DNA of 64,000 nucleotides from Arthrobacter sp. Bi83 (lineage in GTDB: Bacteria > Actinomycetota > Actinomycetes > Actinomycetales > Micrococcaceae), in assembly GCF_918698095.1 (NCBI RefSeq), contig NZ_CAKKLY010000019.1:1-64000 (forward strand). Reading direction: 5' to 3'. This document shows positions 8,783-16,721 of this stretch, piece after piece; position 1 is the first letter of the stretch, and each line of letters opens with the position of its first letter. A program made the translations under genes and the position numbers. The notes under the pieces are model-generated. The model was not told the DNA's origin. It saw only the letters and a list, made by a program, of their open reading frames with translations, and did no database searches.

Positions 8783-8841
8783 GACGAGGTTCACTCCAGG
8801 GTCAACACAACCCGCAGACGAAATTCACTTTAGGAGTCAGC

Positions 8842-9861
8842 ATGCCCATTGCAACCCCAGAGATCTACGCCGACATGATCGACCGCGCAAAAAAGGGCGG
8901 CTTCGCATTCCCGGCGGTCAACGTCACCTCCTCCCAGACCCTGAACGCTGCCCTCCGCGGTTTCGCCGAGGCTGAGTCCGACGGCATCGTCCAGGTTTCC
9001 ACCGGCGGTGCCGCGTACTGGTCCGGCGCCTCCACCAAGGACATGGTGGCCGGTTCGCTGGGCTTCGCCGCGTTCGCCCGCGAGGTTGCCAAGAACTACA
9101 ACGTCAACATCGCCCTCCACACCGACCACTGCCCCAAGGACAAGCTGGACGGCTTTGTCCTGCCGCTGCTGGCAGCGTCCGAGGAAGCCGTCAAGGCCGG
9201 CAAGGACCCCATCTTCAACTCGCACATGTGGGACGGCTCCGCCGAAACCCTCGACGAGAACCTGCGCATCGGCCGCGATCTGCTGGCGCGGGCTTCCGCC
9301 GCCAAGATCATCCTCGAAGTTGAAATCGGCACCGTGGGCGGCGAGGAAGACGGCGTCGAGCACGAGATCAATGAGAAGCTGTACACCACCGTTGAGGACG
9401 CCCTGGCCACCATCGAGGCCCTCGGCTCCGGCGAAAACGGCCGCTACATCACCGCCCTGACCTTCGGCAACGTGCACGGCGTGTACAAGCCCGGCGGCGT
9501 GAAGCTGCGCCCGGAGATCCTCAAGGACATCCAAGCCCAGGTCGGCGCCAAAATCGGCAAGGACAACCCGTTCGACCTCGTGTTCCACGGCGGCTCTGGC
9601 TCCTCCGACCAGGAAATCGCCGACGCCGTTTCCTACGGTGTGATCAAGATGAACATCGACACCGATACCCAGTACGCCTACACCCGCCCCGTAGTGGACC
9701 ACATGCTCCGCAACTACGACGGCGTGCTGAAGGTCGATGGCGAGGTCGGCAACAAGAAGCTGTACGACCCCCGCGTCTGGGGCGCCTCCGCCGAAGCTGG
9801 ACTGGCTGCCCGCGTTGTGGAAGCTGCCCAGCAGCTCGGCTCCACCGGCAAGACCTTCTAA
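8842..9861 (+). CDS. fba: Class II fructose-bisphosphate aldolase
   Basis: This zinc-dependent enzyme reversibly splits fructose 1,6-bisphosphate into two triose phosphates in glycolysis and gluconeogenesis. The 339-residue chain has the HTDHC metal/catalytic motif, EVEIGTVGGEEDG, FGNVHGVY and FHGGSGSS phosphate-binding segments of the FbaA type. The reading frame is open from 8701, but ATG 8842 is the start: TAGGAG lies 5 nt upstream and family alignment begins there. The leader is about 70 nt. A DUF3151 gene follows after 2 nt in the same transcription unit. Confidence 0.95.
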   Translation: MPIATPEIYADMIDRAKKGGFAFPAVNVTSSQTLNAALRGFAEAESDGIVQVSTGGAAYWSGASTKDMVAGSLGFAAFAREVAKNYNVNIALHTDHCPKDKLDGFVLPLLAASEEAVKAGKDPIFNSHMWDGSAETLDENLRIGRDLLARASAAKIILEVEIGTVGGEEDGVEHEINEKLYTTVEDALATIEALGSGENGRYITALTFGNVHGVYKPGGVKLRPEILKDIQAQVGAKIGKDNPFDLVFHGGSGSSDQEIADAVSYGVIKMNIDTDTQYAYTRPVVDHMLRNYDGVLKVDGEVGNKKLYDPRVWGASAEAGLAARVVEAAQQLGSTGKTF

Positions 9862-9863
9862 CT

Positions 9864-10286
9864 ATGTCCGACGAATTCCGCAAGAACCTGATGGGTCCTG
9901 AGCCCACGCTCCTGCCTGCCGAGACCGAGGTCAACGCACAGCTGGACGCGGGCCAGGAAGCACTGGATCTGGTGGAAAAGCACCCGACGTCGTCGCTGCT
10001 CTGGGCCGTGCTGGCCGAGGAAGCCTGGGCCGACGGCCGCACCATCGACTCCTACGCTTACGCCCGCGTGGGTTACCACCGCGGCCTGGACTCGCTCCGC
10101 CGCAACGGCTGGCGCGGCGTCGGGCCCATCCCGTGGGAACACGAGCCGAACCGCGGCTTCCTGCGCGCACTGTACTCGCTGGGGCGGGCTTCTGCCGCCA
10201 TCAACGAGGCCGAGGAGCCGGAGCGGATCGAGAAGTTCCTCAACGACTCGGACCCGGCAGCCAAGGCAGCGATCGAAGCCAGGTAG
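9864..10286 (+). CDS. DUF3151 family protein
   Basis: The 140-residue protein belongs to DUF3151, a small actinobacterial family of unknown function regularly found directly after fba. It has an N-terminal GPEPTLLP segment, then helical repeat-like stretches (LWAVLAEEAW, YAYARVGYHRGLDSLRRNGW) resembling a short TPR fold, and the family signature VGPIPWEHEPNRGFLRAL. It starts 2 nt after the aldolase stop, so it is co-transcribed and may be translationally coupled. A role around glycolysis is a context guess only. Confidence 0.85.
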   Translation: MSDEFRKNLMGPEPTLLPAETEVNAQLDAGQEALDLVEKHPTSSLLWAVLAEEAWADGRTIDSYAYARVGYHRGLDSLRRNGWRGVGPIPWEHEPNRGFLRALYSLGRASAAINEAEEPERIEKFLNDSDPAAKAAIEAR

Positions 10287-10292
10287 CCAAAG

Positions 10293-10355
10293 CAACGCGG
10301 GGTCACTTACGCCCCAATCCACTTTGATGGATTGGGGCCTGGTGACCCCGCGTTG
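10293..10355. terminator. Large hairpin terminator after the fba-DUF3151 operon
   Basis: Two nested perfect stems: CAACGCGGGGTCAC (10293-10306 with 10342-10355) outside and GCCCCAATCC (10311-10320 with 10329-10338) inside. No T tract follows. It lies between convergent genes and could serve both. Confidence 0.75.
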
Positions 10356-10416
10356 TCGGCATCCGAGGCGTTAGCAGTTCTCATCACGCCTACCGAGTCG
10401 ACTGATTTCGAGGGCG

Positions 10417-11412
10417 TCAGCGCCAGAACTCAGTGAGCTGCCCGGCAAGGGCTCTGCCTTGGTTGTAACCAGCCCGCGCAGCGGGCGGACGCAGCGACAG
10501 ATCCATCGCACTGGCGCCGAACATGTGCTCGGAGTTACTATCCGGGAAGATCGTTTCGACTCTGCTGCCGCGTGCGCGTAGTTCGTCGACCTGTGTTGCG
10601 AGATGCAGGCCCCAGTCCGCCGGAGTCCGTGATCTGCCGCCGAATGGTGACAGCACCAGCACCCGTGCGTATCCGGCTGCCAGATCGGCATTGTCGGCGT
10701 TGGATCGGTAGCCGCCGTCGATGTATCGGCTGCCGCCGATGCTGTAGGCGAAACCACTGGCACAGCTGGCGGCCACGGCGTCCACCAGGTCGACCCCGCT
10801 GTTGCCGTCGAACACGACCGGGTCACCGGAATGGGCATCGACCGCCGTGATGAACATTCTCCGCTGCGGCCAGAGCTGACTGGGAAGCCGAGCGGCGACG
10901 GTAGCGCGCCACCGCGTTTGCCCGGAACCGTCCGACGCCGCATCCATGTCGAGTGCCGCCGCGCCCATTCTGCGGCGCATGTCAGCCGCATCCTCAGCGG
11001 CGGCGATGATCTTCCCCGTTCGCTCCATGTGGTCCGCCGCCGGCCTGACCGGAACGCGTCCTCGGTCGGATCCGACCGGACCGGTTCGTTGCTGGGGCGC
11101 CGCGGCAAGGATGGCGGCAAACAGTTCGGCCGGGGTCGCGCCAGCTATCTGTGCCGCGGCCGTCGATCCGGCCGACGTCCCGATGACCAGGTCGGCCTCG
11201 GTCACATCCAGCCCGGCATCGAACAAGCCGGCGATGGCGCCGATCAGCCACGCGTTGCCTGTCGATCCGCCGCCACCGAGGACCAATGCCCGCTCGCCCG
11301 CGGCGCGCACCTGCTTTGTGGCGTCGTCCTGCGGCTGATCCTGGTCGGACCTCGGCCGGTCGGAGGCCGTCGTCGAGGTGAAGTGCAGTCTTGAAGAAGG
11401 TGTTGTGTTCAT
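10417..11412 (-). CDS. Patatin-like phospholipase
   Basis: This 331-residue protein is a serine acyl hydrolase with the patatin fold. The oxyanion loop GGGGSTGNAW is at residues 46-55, the nucleophile motif GTSAG holds Ser80, and the catalytic Asp sits in YIDGGYRSNAD. The first 35 residues are polar and probably disordered; there is no signal peptide, so it likely acts in the cytosol or at the inner membrane face. Start ATG 11412 has only a weak ribosome site. A strong ribosome site and a 17-codon reading frame lie just upstream (see 11465-11518), which raises the possibility of leader-peptide control. The substrate is unknown. Confidence 0.8.
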   Translation of the reverse strand: MNTTPSSRLHFTSTTASDRPRSDQDQPQDDATKQVRAAGERALVLGGGGSTGNAWLIGAIAGLFDAGLDVTEADLVIGTSAGSTAAAQIAGATPAELFAAILAAAPQQRTGPVGSDRGRVPVRPAADHMERTGKIIAAAEDAADMRRRMGAAALDMDAASDGSGQTRWRATVAARLPSQLWPQRRMFITAVDAHSGDPVVFDGNSGVDLVDAVAASCASGFAYSIGGSRYIDGGYRSNADNADLAAGYARVLVLSPFGGRSRTPADWGLHLATQVDELRARGSRVETIFPDSNSEHMFGASAMDLSLRPPAARAGYNQGRALAGQLTEFWR

Positions 11413-11464
11413 GGGAGTCGTCTTTCGCGAAATTGCCTGGCGGGCGCTCCCAGCTGCGACTACT

Positions 11465-11518
11465 TCAGTCGCGCGATCGCGGACTGCATGGGAGTGCCCA
11501 TTGCGATACTGCGTACAT
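11465..11518 (-). CDS. Possible 17-residue leader peptide upstream of the patatin gene
   Basis: ATG 11518 on the minus strand is preceded by an ideal AGGAGGTGA ribosome site, much stronger than that of the patatin gene 53 bp downstream. The frame (MYAVSQWALPC then Arg-rich) ends at TGA 11465-11467. Another frame from the nearby ATG gives MGTPMQSAIARLK with better codon use, so this may instead be the frameshifted remnant of a longer gene. Translation is inferred from the ribosome site alone. Confidence 0.3.
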   Translation of the reverse strand: MYAVSQWALPCSPRSRD

Positions 11519-11582
11519 GGGTCTCACCTCCTGCCGATTGATCACGATTACCGGAAAGCTATCACGGCGGCGACGCGGTGGG

Positions 11583-11603
11583 CAACCGGCATTATGCCGG
11601 TTG
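11583..11603. promoter_or_regulatory. Perfect 21-bp palindrome in the patatin upstream region
   Basis: Arms CAACCGGCAT and ATGCCGGTTG surround a single T. It sits about 65 bp upstream of the possible leader peptide start (11518) and about 50 bp from the terminator at 11656. It could be an operator for the patatin promoter. No regulator gene lies beside it. Confidence 0.4.
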
Positions 11604-11655
11604 TCGTTTGGCATTCGAACGCCACACCCTCATCTGTGACGGGCCCCTTTTAAGC

Positions 11656-11705
11656 ACGACGGCGGGCGGTCGCCTTTCCCCTGAAAGGTGACCGCCCGCC
11701 GTCGT
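11656..11705 (-). terminator. Terminator hairpin after the uracil-DNA-glycosylase-like gene
   Basis: A 16-bp perfect stem ACGACGGCGGGCGGTC (11656-11671 with 11690-11705) continues through a G-U pair into CCTTTC/GAAAGG around a 4-nt loop. Similar acgacggcgg-type hairpins close purA (15346-15388) and the second protease gene (40365-40406). Confidence 0.8.
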
Positions 11706-11723
11706 ACTTTGAAGCGTAAGGCG

Positions 11724-12359
11724 CTAGCTGGCGGCCTTCGCCAGGCCGGTGCGGGCCATCGCGTCCGCGTAGACAACGTGCATCTCGTCGAGATACTGCT
11801 GCTGGCGGGCAGGCGTGCCGGCGAAGGCACGGCCGCTGAGCGAACGGACCTTGTAGGTCTTCAGGCCGCGGCGCCAGAGCAGGGGCACCTCGGTCTTGAG
11901 CAGCAGGCCGGCCAGCCGGTTGGCCTCCGTGCCGTGAGCCACGATCACGGACGCCCGGGGCACGAACGCCAGGAACTTCAACAGCGGCTTGAGTCCGGCC
12001 GAAATCTGGTCCGGGGTGAACTTGCCGTTCGGCTCGCCAGGGACATGCCACGGGTGCACATTCCACGGCATGACGTACTCGGGCCGGAGCCCGAGCTTCC
12101 ACTGCACGCCGAGCATGCGGGCGGCGGCGTCGTCGTCGCCGGGCGTGATGAAGCCCGAGGGCGAGGAGGTGCCGATGTTGGAGTAGAGGCTGATGATGCG
12201 GCATTCGTCGACGTCGTGCATGGGGTCGACGTAGGGCACCTGGGTGCCTGGCTTGGTGTTCTGCAGGGAGTCGCACAGCTCATTTACGGCTGCGACGTTG
12301 GGTTCGTAACGGCGGCTCAGAAGTTGTTCACGGAAAGATTCAGTAGCCATGGCTGTCAT
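11724..12359 (-). CDS. Uracil-DNA-glycosylase-like protein
   Basis: The 211-residue product resembles an actinobacterial group usually annotated as uracil-DNA-glycosylase superfamily. It has VPYVDPMHDVDECRIISLYSN near the middle, PWNVHPWHVP (a plausible active-site loop), and IVAHGTEANRLAG, which matches the late glycosylase motif with His and Asn. It would recognise altered bases in DNA, though activity is not certain because the family is divergent. The frame is open from 12488; ATG 12359 is chosen because an AGGAG site lies 12 nt upstream. ATG 12350 is an alternative three codons in. An inverted repeat at 12446-12466 may regulate it. Confidence 0.6.
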   Translation of the reverse strand: MTAMATESFREQLLSRRYEPNVAAVNELCDSLQNTKPGTQVPYVDPMHDVDECRIISLYSNIGTSSPSGFITPGDDDAAARMLGVQWKLGLRPEYVMPWNVHPWHVPGEPNGKFTPDQISAGLKPLLKFLAFVPRASVIVAHGTEANRLAGLLLKTEVPLLWRRGLKTYKVRSLSGRAFAGTPARQQQYLDEMHVVYADAMARTGLAKAAS

Positions 12360-12445
12360 GTATTGCTGTGTCTCCTGCGGGGATCGGTCACGCTGCCTCC
12401 CCGGAAGCGGGCGCGTCAAGTCCGGGGTGGTTTGAAATGTGGTGT

Positions 12446-12466
12446 GGATCGATTCCTGGTCGATCC
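12446..12466. promoter_or_regulatory. Inverted repeat upstream of the glycosylase-like gene
   Basis: GGATCGA and TCGATCC are separated by 7 nt, about 87 bp upstream of the ATG. Spacing and symmetry fit a dimeric repressor site; no direct evidence for a regulator. Confidence 0.35.
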
Positions 12467-12571
12467 TTATCAGTTTAGCAAGCCGCACGAAATGCGGACC
12501 CCGCCTTCTGGCGTCCCGGTGACCGAAAGGCCCGCAGGGCAGGGCCCGCGGGATGTTTAAAGAGGGCTAAA

Positions 12572-13556
12572 TCACTGCCAGAGACGCTTCGTGGGGCGGC
12601 GTGCGCCCTCCCCGAGAGCCTCCAGCTTTGCAACGGCGATCTGGGGATGGACGCGGCCGCCCAGCCCGCAGCCGGTGGAGGCGATGACGTTTTCGCGTCC
12701 CACCAGACGGGCAAATCGCTCGATCCGGTCGGCCACCAGGTCCGGGTGCTCCACCACGTTGGTGGCATGCGAGACGACGCCGGGGATGATCACTTTGCCC
12801 TCGGGGAGCTTGGTGTCTTCCCAGACGCGCCATTCGTGCTCATGCCGGACGTTGGCCGCCTCGAAGGAGTATCCGCCGGCGTTAATCTGCAGAACGGAGT
12901 TGATGATGTCGGCGAATGGAATGTCGGTGGTGTGCGGTCCGTGCCATGAGCCCCAGCAGACGTGCAGCTGGATCTGTTCCTCGGGCAGGTCGCGGAGGGC
13001 CCAGTTGGTGGCCTCGACGCGGAGCTGGATGAACTTGAGGTAGTCCTCAAGGCTGGGCTCGGGGTTGATTTGGTCCCAGCTTTCGGCCAGCGACGGGTCA
13101 TCCAGCTGCACCGTCAGGCCGGCATCAATGATGGCCTTGTATTCCTCCCGCATGGCGTCAGCGCACGCGTAGAGGAGCTCCTCATCAGTTTTGTAGTACT
13201 CGTTGGCCACCCGGGCGCAGGAGCCCGGGGACAGCGAGGCAACGAAACCGTCCGTGAGGCCGGCAGCGGCGAGGCCCGTCTTGAGGTTGGCGATGTCCGA
13301 GGCCACCAGCGCCTGCCCCGTGTAGCTCAGGGGGCCGGCGATCTTGGGCTGGGAAACGCTCTTGCGGTGCGCAAGGATTCCCGAGGACGGATCGTTGTTG
13401 GCGCTGGACCACCTCCACCACCGATGTTTCCAGCAGGTCCAGGAATTCCGGCGTGATTCCGTCTGCTTCCTTGGCCTCGTTGGCGGCAATGAGCTCAGGC
13501 GTCCGGGGCAGCGAGCCGGCGCGGGTGACGCGGATGTGGTCGGCATTAAGGGACAT
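12572..13556 (-). pseudogene. Core-MetE methionine synthase, broken by an internal deletion
   Basis: Two frames together spell a cobalamin-independent methionine synthase C-terminal-type (core MetE) protein. From ATG 13556 (AGGAA ribosome site, 7 nt away) the frame reads MSLNADHIRVTRAGSLPRTPE to SVVEVVQRQ. It then loses the family sequence, while the next frame picks up at NNDPSSGILAHRKSVSQPKIAGPL and continues to the stop at 12572. Compared with intact relatives as I recall them, roughly 60-70 codons of the region after the first helices are missing and the frame changes at the junction near 13400. The second part keeps the zinc-ligand-type Cys in ASTGCGLGGR and the HVCWGSWHGPHT motif. A loss this large is not a base-calling error, so the gene looks inactivated although its SAM riboswitch remains. 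Confidence 0.75.
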
Positions 13557-13569
13557 CGCGGAATTCCTT

Positions 13570-13687
13570 TCCATCGGTCCTGGCGGTAGCACCTTTACTG
13601 AGGGCCGGCCCTGTCGTAGGGGACCTGCCTTCGGGCGAGGTTGCTGCGGCGTCAGTGATCCAGGTCTCTCGGCCGCTCGGGATGGTC
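13570..13687 (-). ncRNA. SAM-I (S-box) riboswitch upstream of the broken metE
   Basis: On the minus strand the leader reads CCATCCCGAGCGGCCGAGAG, then ACCTGGATC, TGACGCCGCAGCAACC, and later AAGGTGCTACCGCC and GACCGATGG. These match the SAM-I core: GAG-GG-GAGaGA, TGA-GCC-GCAACC and AGGTGCTA, with P1 formed by CCATC and GATGG. The ribosome site AAGGAA begins just after P1, so translation control by sequestering is likely. Binding of S-adenosylmethionine would turn expression off. Confidence 0.85.
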
Positions 13688-13692
13688 ACTCT

Positions 13693-13722
13693 CGCTTAAT
13701 TCCACGGGGCGAGCGCTGGCAA
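13693..13722 (-). promoter_or_regulatory. Probable promoter of the metE riboswitch transcript
   Basis: Minus-strand TTGCCA (13722-13717) and TAAGCG (13698-13693) are 18 nt apart, directly before the riboswitch 5' side. The remaining sequence up to purA at 14035 contains no convincing gene. Confidence 0.35.
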
Positions 13723-14034
13723 ATCGTTGGCCATATATGTCGCGGTAAGGCAGGCAGGCAGCGGCGGCTCATGATGCTGGCTGAGACGGCCGTGGAGTTC
13801 ACAGGAAAATAGACGAGACAGCGCCGCCGCGGCTCATCGGCCAAAGCGAGACTTCAGCGGCCCATCGGCTAAACTTGGGTGGTAAGAGCCCCGGAACTCT
13901 TGCGTCTTCGCTCATTGGCCAACGCCGTGCGTGCGGGCGATGAATTCGGGGCATTCTCATGAACGGCGCTGCGTTGTGGCGGGCCCACCTGGTGGGCCAA
14001 CTGCGGGTGGCCCGAACGAATGGGGGAGGATCCC
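13723..14034 (+). other. Intergenic region upstream of purA
   Basis: About 310 bp without a supported gene. It holds a likely purA -10 box TAAACT (13870-13875), a repeated CATCGGCYAAA segment (at about 13838 and 13864) and the purA ribosome site GGGGGAGGA at 14022-14030. No hairpin resembling a purine riboswitch was recognised. Confidence 0.4.
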
Positions 14035-15324
14035 ATGCCAGCAATCGTGATCGTCGGAGCCCAATGGGGCGACGAAGGCAAAGGTAAGGCCACCGACCTG
14101 CTCGGCGGCCGCGTCGACTACGTCGTCAAGCCGAACGGCGGCAACAACGCCGGGCACACCGTCGTCGTGGGCGGTGAGAAGTATGAGCTCAAGCTCCTTC
14201 CTGCCGGCATCCTGAGCCCGAACGCGGTTCCGATTATTGGCAACGGCTGCGTGGTGAATCTTGAAGCCCTGTTCCAGGAGATCGACGGCCTCGAGGCCCG
14301 CGGCGCGGACACCTCCAAGCTGCGCGTCTCGGCCAACGCCCACCTCGTAGCGCCGTACCACCAGGTGCTGGACAAAGTCACCGAGCGTTTCCTGGGCAGC
14401 CGCGCCATCGGCACCACCGGCCGCGGCATCGGCCCGGCCTACATGGACAAGGTGGCCCGCCTCGGCATCCGCGTCCAGGATGTCTTCGACGAGTCCATCC
14501 TTCGCCAGAAGGTAGAAGGCTCGCTGCGCCAGAAGAACGAACTGCTGGTCAAGGTCTACAACCGCCGCGGCATCCTCGTGGACGAGATCGTCAACTACTT
14601 CCTCTCCTTCGCGGAACGGCTGCGCCCGCTGGTCATCGACAGCACGCTGGTGCTGAACACCGCCTTGGACGAGGGCAAGGTGGTGCTTATGGAGGGCGGC
14701 CAGGCCACGTTCCTCGATGTGGACCACGGCACCTACCCGTTCGTCACCTCCTCCAACCCGACCGCCGGCGGCGCCTCGGTGGGCTCCGGCATCGGGCCCA
14801 CGCGCATCTCCCGGTCCATCGGAATCATCAAGGCGTACACCACGCGCGTTGGAGCGGGTCCGTTCCCCACGGAACTGTTCGACGAGATGGGCATGTACCT
14901 GCAGAAAACCGGCGGCGAGTTCGGCGTGAACACCGGCCGTCCGCGCCGCTGCGGCTGGTACGACGCCGTCCTGGCACGGCACGCCTCCCGCGTCAACGGG
15001 TTCACGGACTACTTCGTCACCAAGCTGGACGTGCTCACGGGCATCGAGCAGATCCCGGTCTGCGTCGCATACGACGTCGATGGTGTCCGGCATGACGAAA
15101 TGCCCATGACCCAGACCGAGTTCCACCACGCCAAGCCCATCTTCGAGTACTTCGAAGGCTGGACCGAGGACATCACCGGCGCCCGTACCCTCGCGGACCT
15201 GCCGGAGAACGCCCGGAACTACGTGCTGGCGCTGGAGAAGCTGTCCGGCACCCGATTCTCCGCGATCGGCGTGGGCCCGGACCGCGACCAGACCATCGTG
15301 GTCAACGACCTCATCAACGACTGA
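14035..15324 (+). CDS. purA: Adenylosuccinate synthetase
   Basis: PurA joins IMP and aspartate using GTP to form adenylosuccinate, the first committed step to AMP. The 429-residue protein begins with [20 protein letters not shown], the GTP-binding P-loop and catalytic Asp region, and keeps [37 protein letters not shown] and [14 protein letters not shown] 14035 follows GGGGGAGGA by 4 nt and is preferred to the in-frame ATG 14020. It is the first gene of its unit and is closed by a hairpin terminator at 15346. Confidence 0.95.
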   Translation: MPAIVIVGAQWGDEGKGKATDLLGGRVDYVVKPNGGNNAGHTVVVGGEKYELKLLPAGILSPNAVPIIGNGCVVNLEALFQEIDGLEARGADTSKLRVSANAHLVAPYHQVLDKVTERFLGSRAIGTTGRGIGPAYMDKVARLGIRVQDVFDESILRQKVEGSLRQKNELLVKVYNRRGILVDEIVNYFLSFAERLRPLVIDSTLVLNTALDEGKVVLMEGGQATFLDVDHGTYPFVTSSNPTAGGASVGSGIGPTRISRSIGIIKAYTTRVGAGPFPTELFDEMGMYLQKTGGEFGVNTGRPRRCGWYDAVLARHASRVNGFTDYFVTKLDVLTGIEQIPVCVAYDVDGVRHDEMPMTQTEFHHAKPIFEYFEGWTEDITGARTLADLPENARNYVLALEKLSGTRFSAIGVGPDRDQTIVVNDLIND

Positions 15325-15345
15325 CGACTCCACTCCAGGGACGTT

Positions 15346-15388
15346 CGACGGCGGCGGGTCACCTTTGTCAGGTGGCCCGCCGCCGTCG
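15346..15388 (+). terminator. purA: purA terminator hairpin
   Basis: A 19-bp stem with one G-U pair: CGACGGCGGCGGGTCACCT (15346-15364) pairs with 15370-15388 around TTGTC. No strong T tract follows. It resembles the hairpin at 11656-11705. Confidence 0.8.
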
Positions 15389-15420
15389 TACCCTCCCGGA
15401 TATCTAAGGAATTTCCGGTT

Positions 15421-15507
15421 GCGCGTAACCTGCGACCCCCCTTGCTGCGATTACGTATGTGTAAGCGCCGGGCCGGTGGCCTTCCCCCCATCGGCCCCCG
15501 GCCCGGC
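15421..15507 (+). ncRNA. 6C-type structured RNA (copy A), leader of the repeat protein gene
   Basis: Hairpin 1: CGTAA/TTACG outer stem and GCGA[CCCCCC]TTGC inner stem with a loop of exactly six C. Hairpin 2: GCCGGGCCGG (15467-15476) with CCGGCCCGGC (15498-15507), again with CCCCCC (15484-15489) in the loop. Two C6 loops are the hallmark of the actinobacterial 6C RNA family. A seven-T run follows at 15527-15533, directly before the gene at 15537, so it may be a free small RNA or a cis-acting leader. Confidence 0.6.
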
Positions 15508-15536
15508 CTTCAACCAACCAAAGGACTTTTTTTCTT

Positions 15537-16085
15537 ATGAAGAGTGTTAGCAAGACCACCAAGATTGCTGTCGGCGCCGCCATCATCGTTGTCGGAGGCT
15601 TCTCCAGCATCGGACTGGCCAACGCGGCCCAGGTATCGGGCTCACAGCATGCAGAGGTGACCCCCGCTACGCCCGCCGTTCCGGCCACGCCTGCCGTTCC
15701 CGCTACGCCCGCCGTTCCGGCCACGCCCGAGGCGCCGGCCGTGCCCGCCGTCCCGGCCGCTCCGGACGCCAAGGCCAAGGCTGCTGGCGAGGCTTCGGAC
15801 GCCGCTGATGCCAGCGTGGAAGCGGACAAGGACTCCGCGGCGGCCAAGGCACACGCCTCACGCGCCGGCAACACTGCCGGTGCTGACGCGGTCACCGCAA
15901 TCCCCGCCACGCCAGCTGTTCCTGGCGGCGCCGGTGTTCCCGCCACCCCGGCTGTTCCCGCCACCCCGGCTGTTCCGGACGTTGCAGACCACGTGGCCAA
16001 GCCGGCCACGCCGTCCGTTTCCGGCGGCGCCGATGTCCGCGCCGACGCAGATGCATCCGCTGACGTGCCCAAGGCCGGCAAGTAA
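15537..16085 (+). CDS. Secreted Ala/Pro/Val-repeat protein
   Basis: The 182-residue product has a Sec-type signal peptide (basic MKSVSKTTK, then a hydrophobic stretch to about residue 30, ending NAA). The mature part is low-complexity: repeated VPATPA units at about residues 41-75 and again near 122-148, with acidic Ala/Asp-rich spacers. No enzyme motif or anchor is seen. The repeats suggest an extended cell-wall-spanning or surface protein. It lies between a 6C-type RNA and an ECF sigma/anti-sigma pair, so it may be part of that regulon. The repeat DNA is prone to copy-number change. Confidence 0.7.
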   Translation: MKSVSKTTKIAVGAAIIVVGGFSSIGLANAAQVSGSQHAEVTPATPAVPATPAVPATPAVPATPEAPAVPAVPAAPDAKAKAAGEASDAADASVEADKDSAAAKAHASRAGNTAGADAVTAIPATPAVPGGAGVPATPAVPATPAVPDVADHVAKPATPSVSGGADVRADADASADVPKAGK

Positions 16086-16113
16086 ACAGCGACTTCCCCG
16101 ACTAGGGGCTCAC

Positions 16114-16149
16114 GGTGTGCGGCGGCTAGGCTTACTACCGCCGCACACC
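16114..16149. terminator. Perfect 12-bp hairpin before the ECF sigma gene, with TAGGCT in its loop
   Basis: GGTGTGCGGCGG (16114-16125) pairs with CCGCCGCACACC (16138-16149). The 12-nt loop contains TAGGCT, the same -10 sequence used at several genes here. It may terminate the repeat-protein mRNA, and also be a promoter embedded in an operator for the sigma gene starting 23 nt later. Confidence 0.55.
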
Positions 16150-16172
16150 AGCAGTAAGGGAAGGACAGCTCC

Positions 16173-16721
16173 TTGGCAGCTCAGCTGACCGATGACGAAT
16201 TGTCAGCCGCCCTTACTGGCGACCCTTCCGGCTTCAGCGCCGTCTACACTACTATTTCGCCCGCTGTGCTCGGATATTTCCGGGCACGTGGCGTGGATGA
16301 CGCCGAAGCGCTCACGCAGGACGTCTTCGTGGATATCCTGCCAAAGCTGACAGGCGTCAAGGGCGGACGCACGGGGCTGCGGACCTTCATCTTCTCAGTT
16401 GCCCACGCCCGGCTCGTGGATTACCACCGCCGGTCCGCCAGGGCACCCCACTTGACCGAATATGACCCGCTGCAGGACGAACGGTATTCGAACTCTGCCG
16501 AGGACGACGTGCTGGGCAGGCTGGGTGGCATCACCTCCACCCTCTCCATGCTCAATGACGAGCACCGGGAAGTCCTGATCCTGCGGATCGTTGCGGACCT
16601 CTCCATCGAACAGGTGGCCGGCATCATGAACAAAACTCCGGGCGCCATCAAACAGCTTCAGCGGCGCGGGCTCCTTGCCTTGCGCGAACTCGTCAAGGAA
16701 AAGGACCACGCGCCATCATGA
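16173..16721 (+). CDS. ECF-type RNA polymerase sigma factor
   Basis: The 182-residue protein has sigma region 2 (about residues 18-95, with GVDDAEALTQDVFVDIL and the HARLVDYHRR segment) and region 4 (about 120-175, with LNDEHREVLILRIVADLSIEQVAGIM helix-turn-helix). It would direct RNA polymerase to a small regulon. The start is TTG 16173, supported by GGGAAGGA about 8 nt upstream; no in-frame ATG precedes region 2. Its stop overlaps the next start (ATGA at 16718), which encodes a membrane protein with the expected features of its anti-sigma factor. Confidence 0.9.
   Translation: MAAQLTDDELSAALTGDPSGFSAVYTTISPAVLGYFRARGVDDAEALTQDVFVDILPKLTGVKGGRTGLRTFIFSVAHARLVDYHRRSARAPHLTEYDPLQDERYSNSAEDDVLGRLGGITSTLSMLNDEHREVLILRIVADLSIEQVAGIMNKTPGAIKQLQRRGLLALRELVKEKDHAPS

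Noticed and set aside
13799..14093. Small minus-strand frames upstream of purA
   Set aside because: No ribosome site or family resemblance; they overlap the purA start and promoter.
11700..15400. Shared acgacggcgg hairpins as a mobile repeat family
   Set aside because: The hairpins at 11656, 15346 and 40365 share only GC-rich stem sequence and sit exactly after genes, so ordinary terminators explain them.
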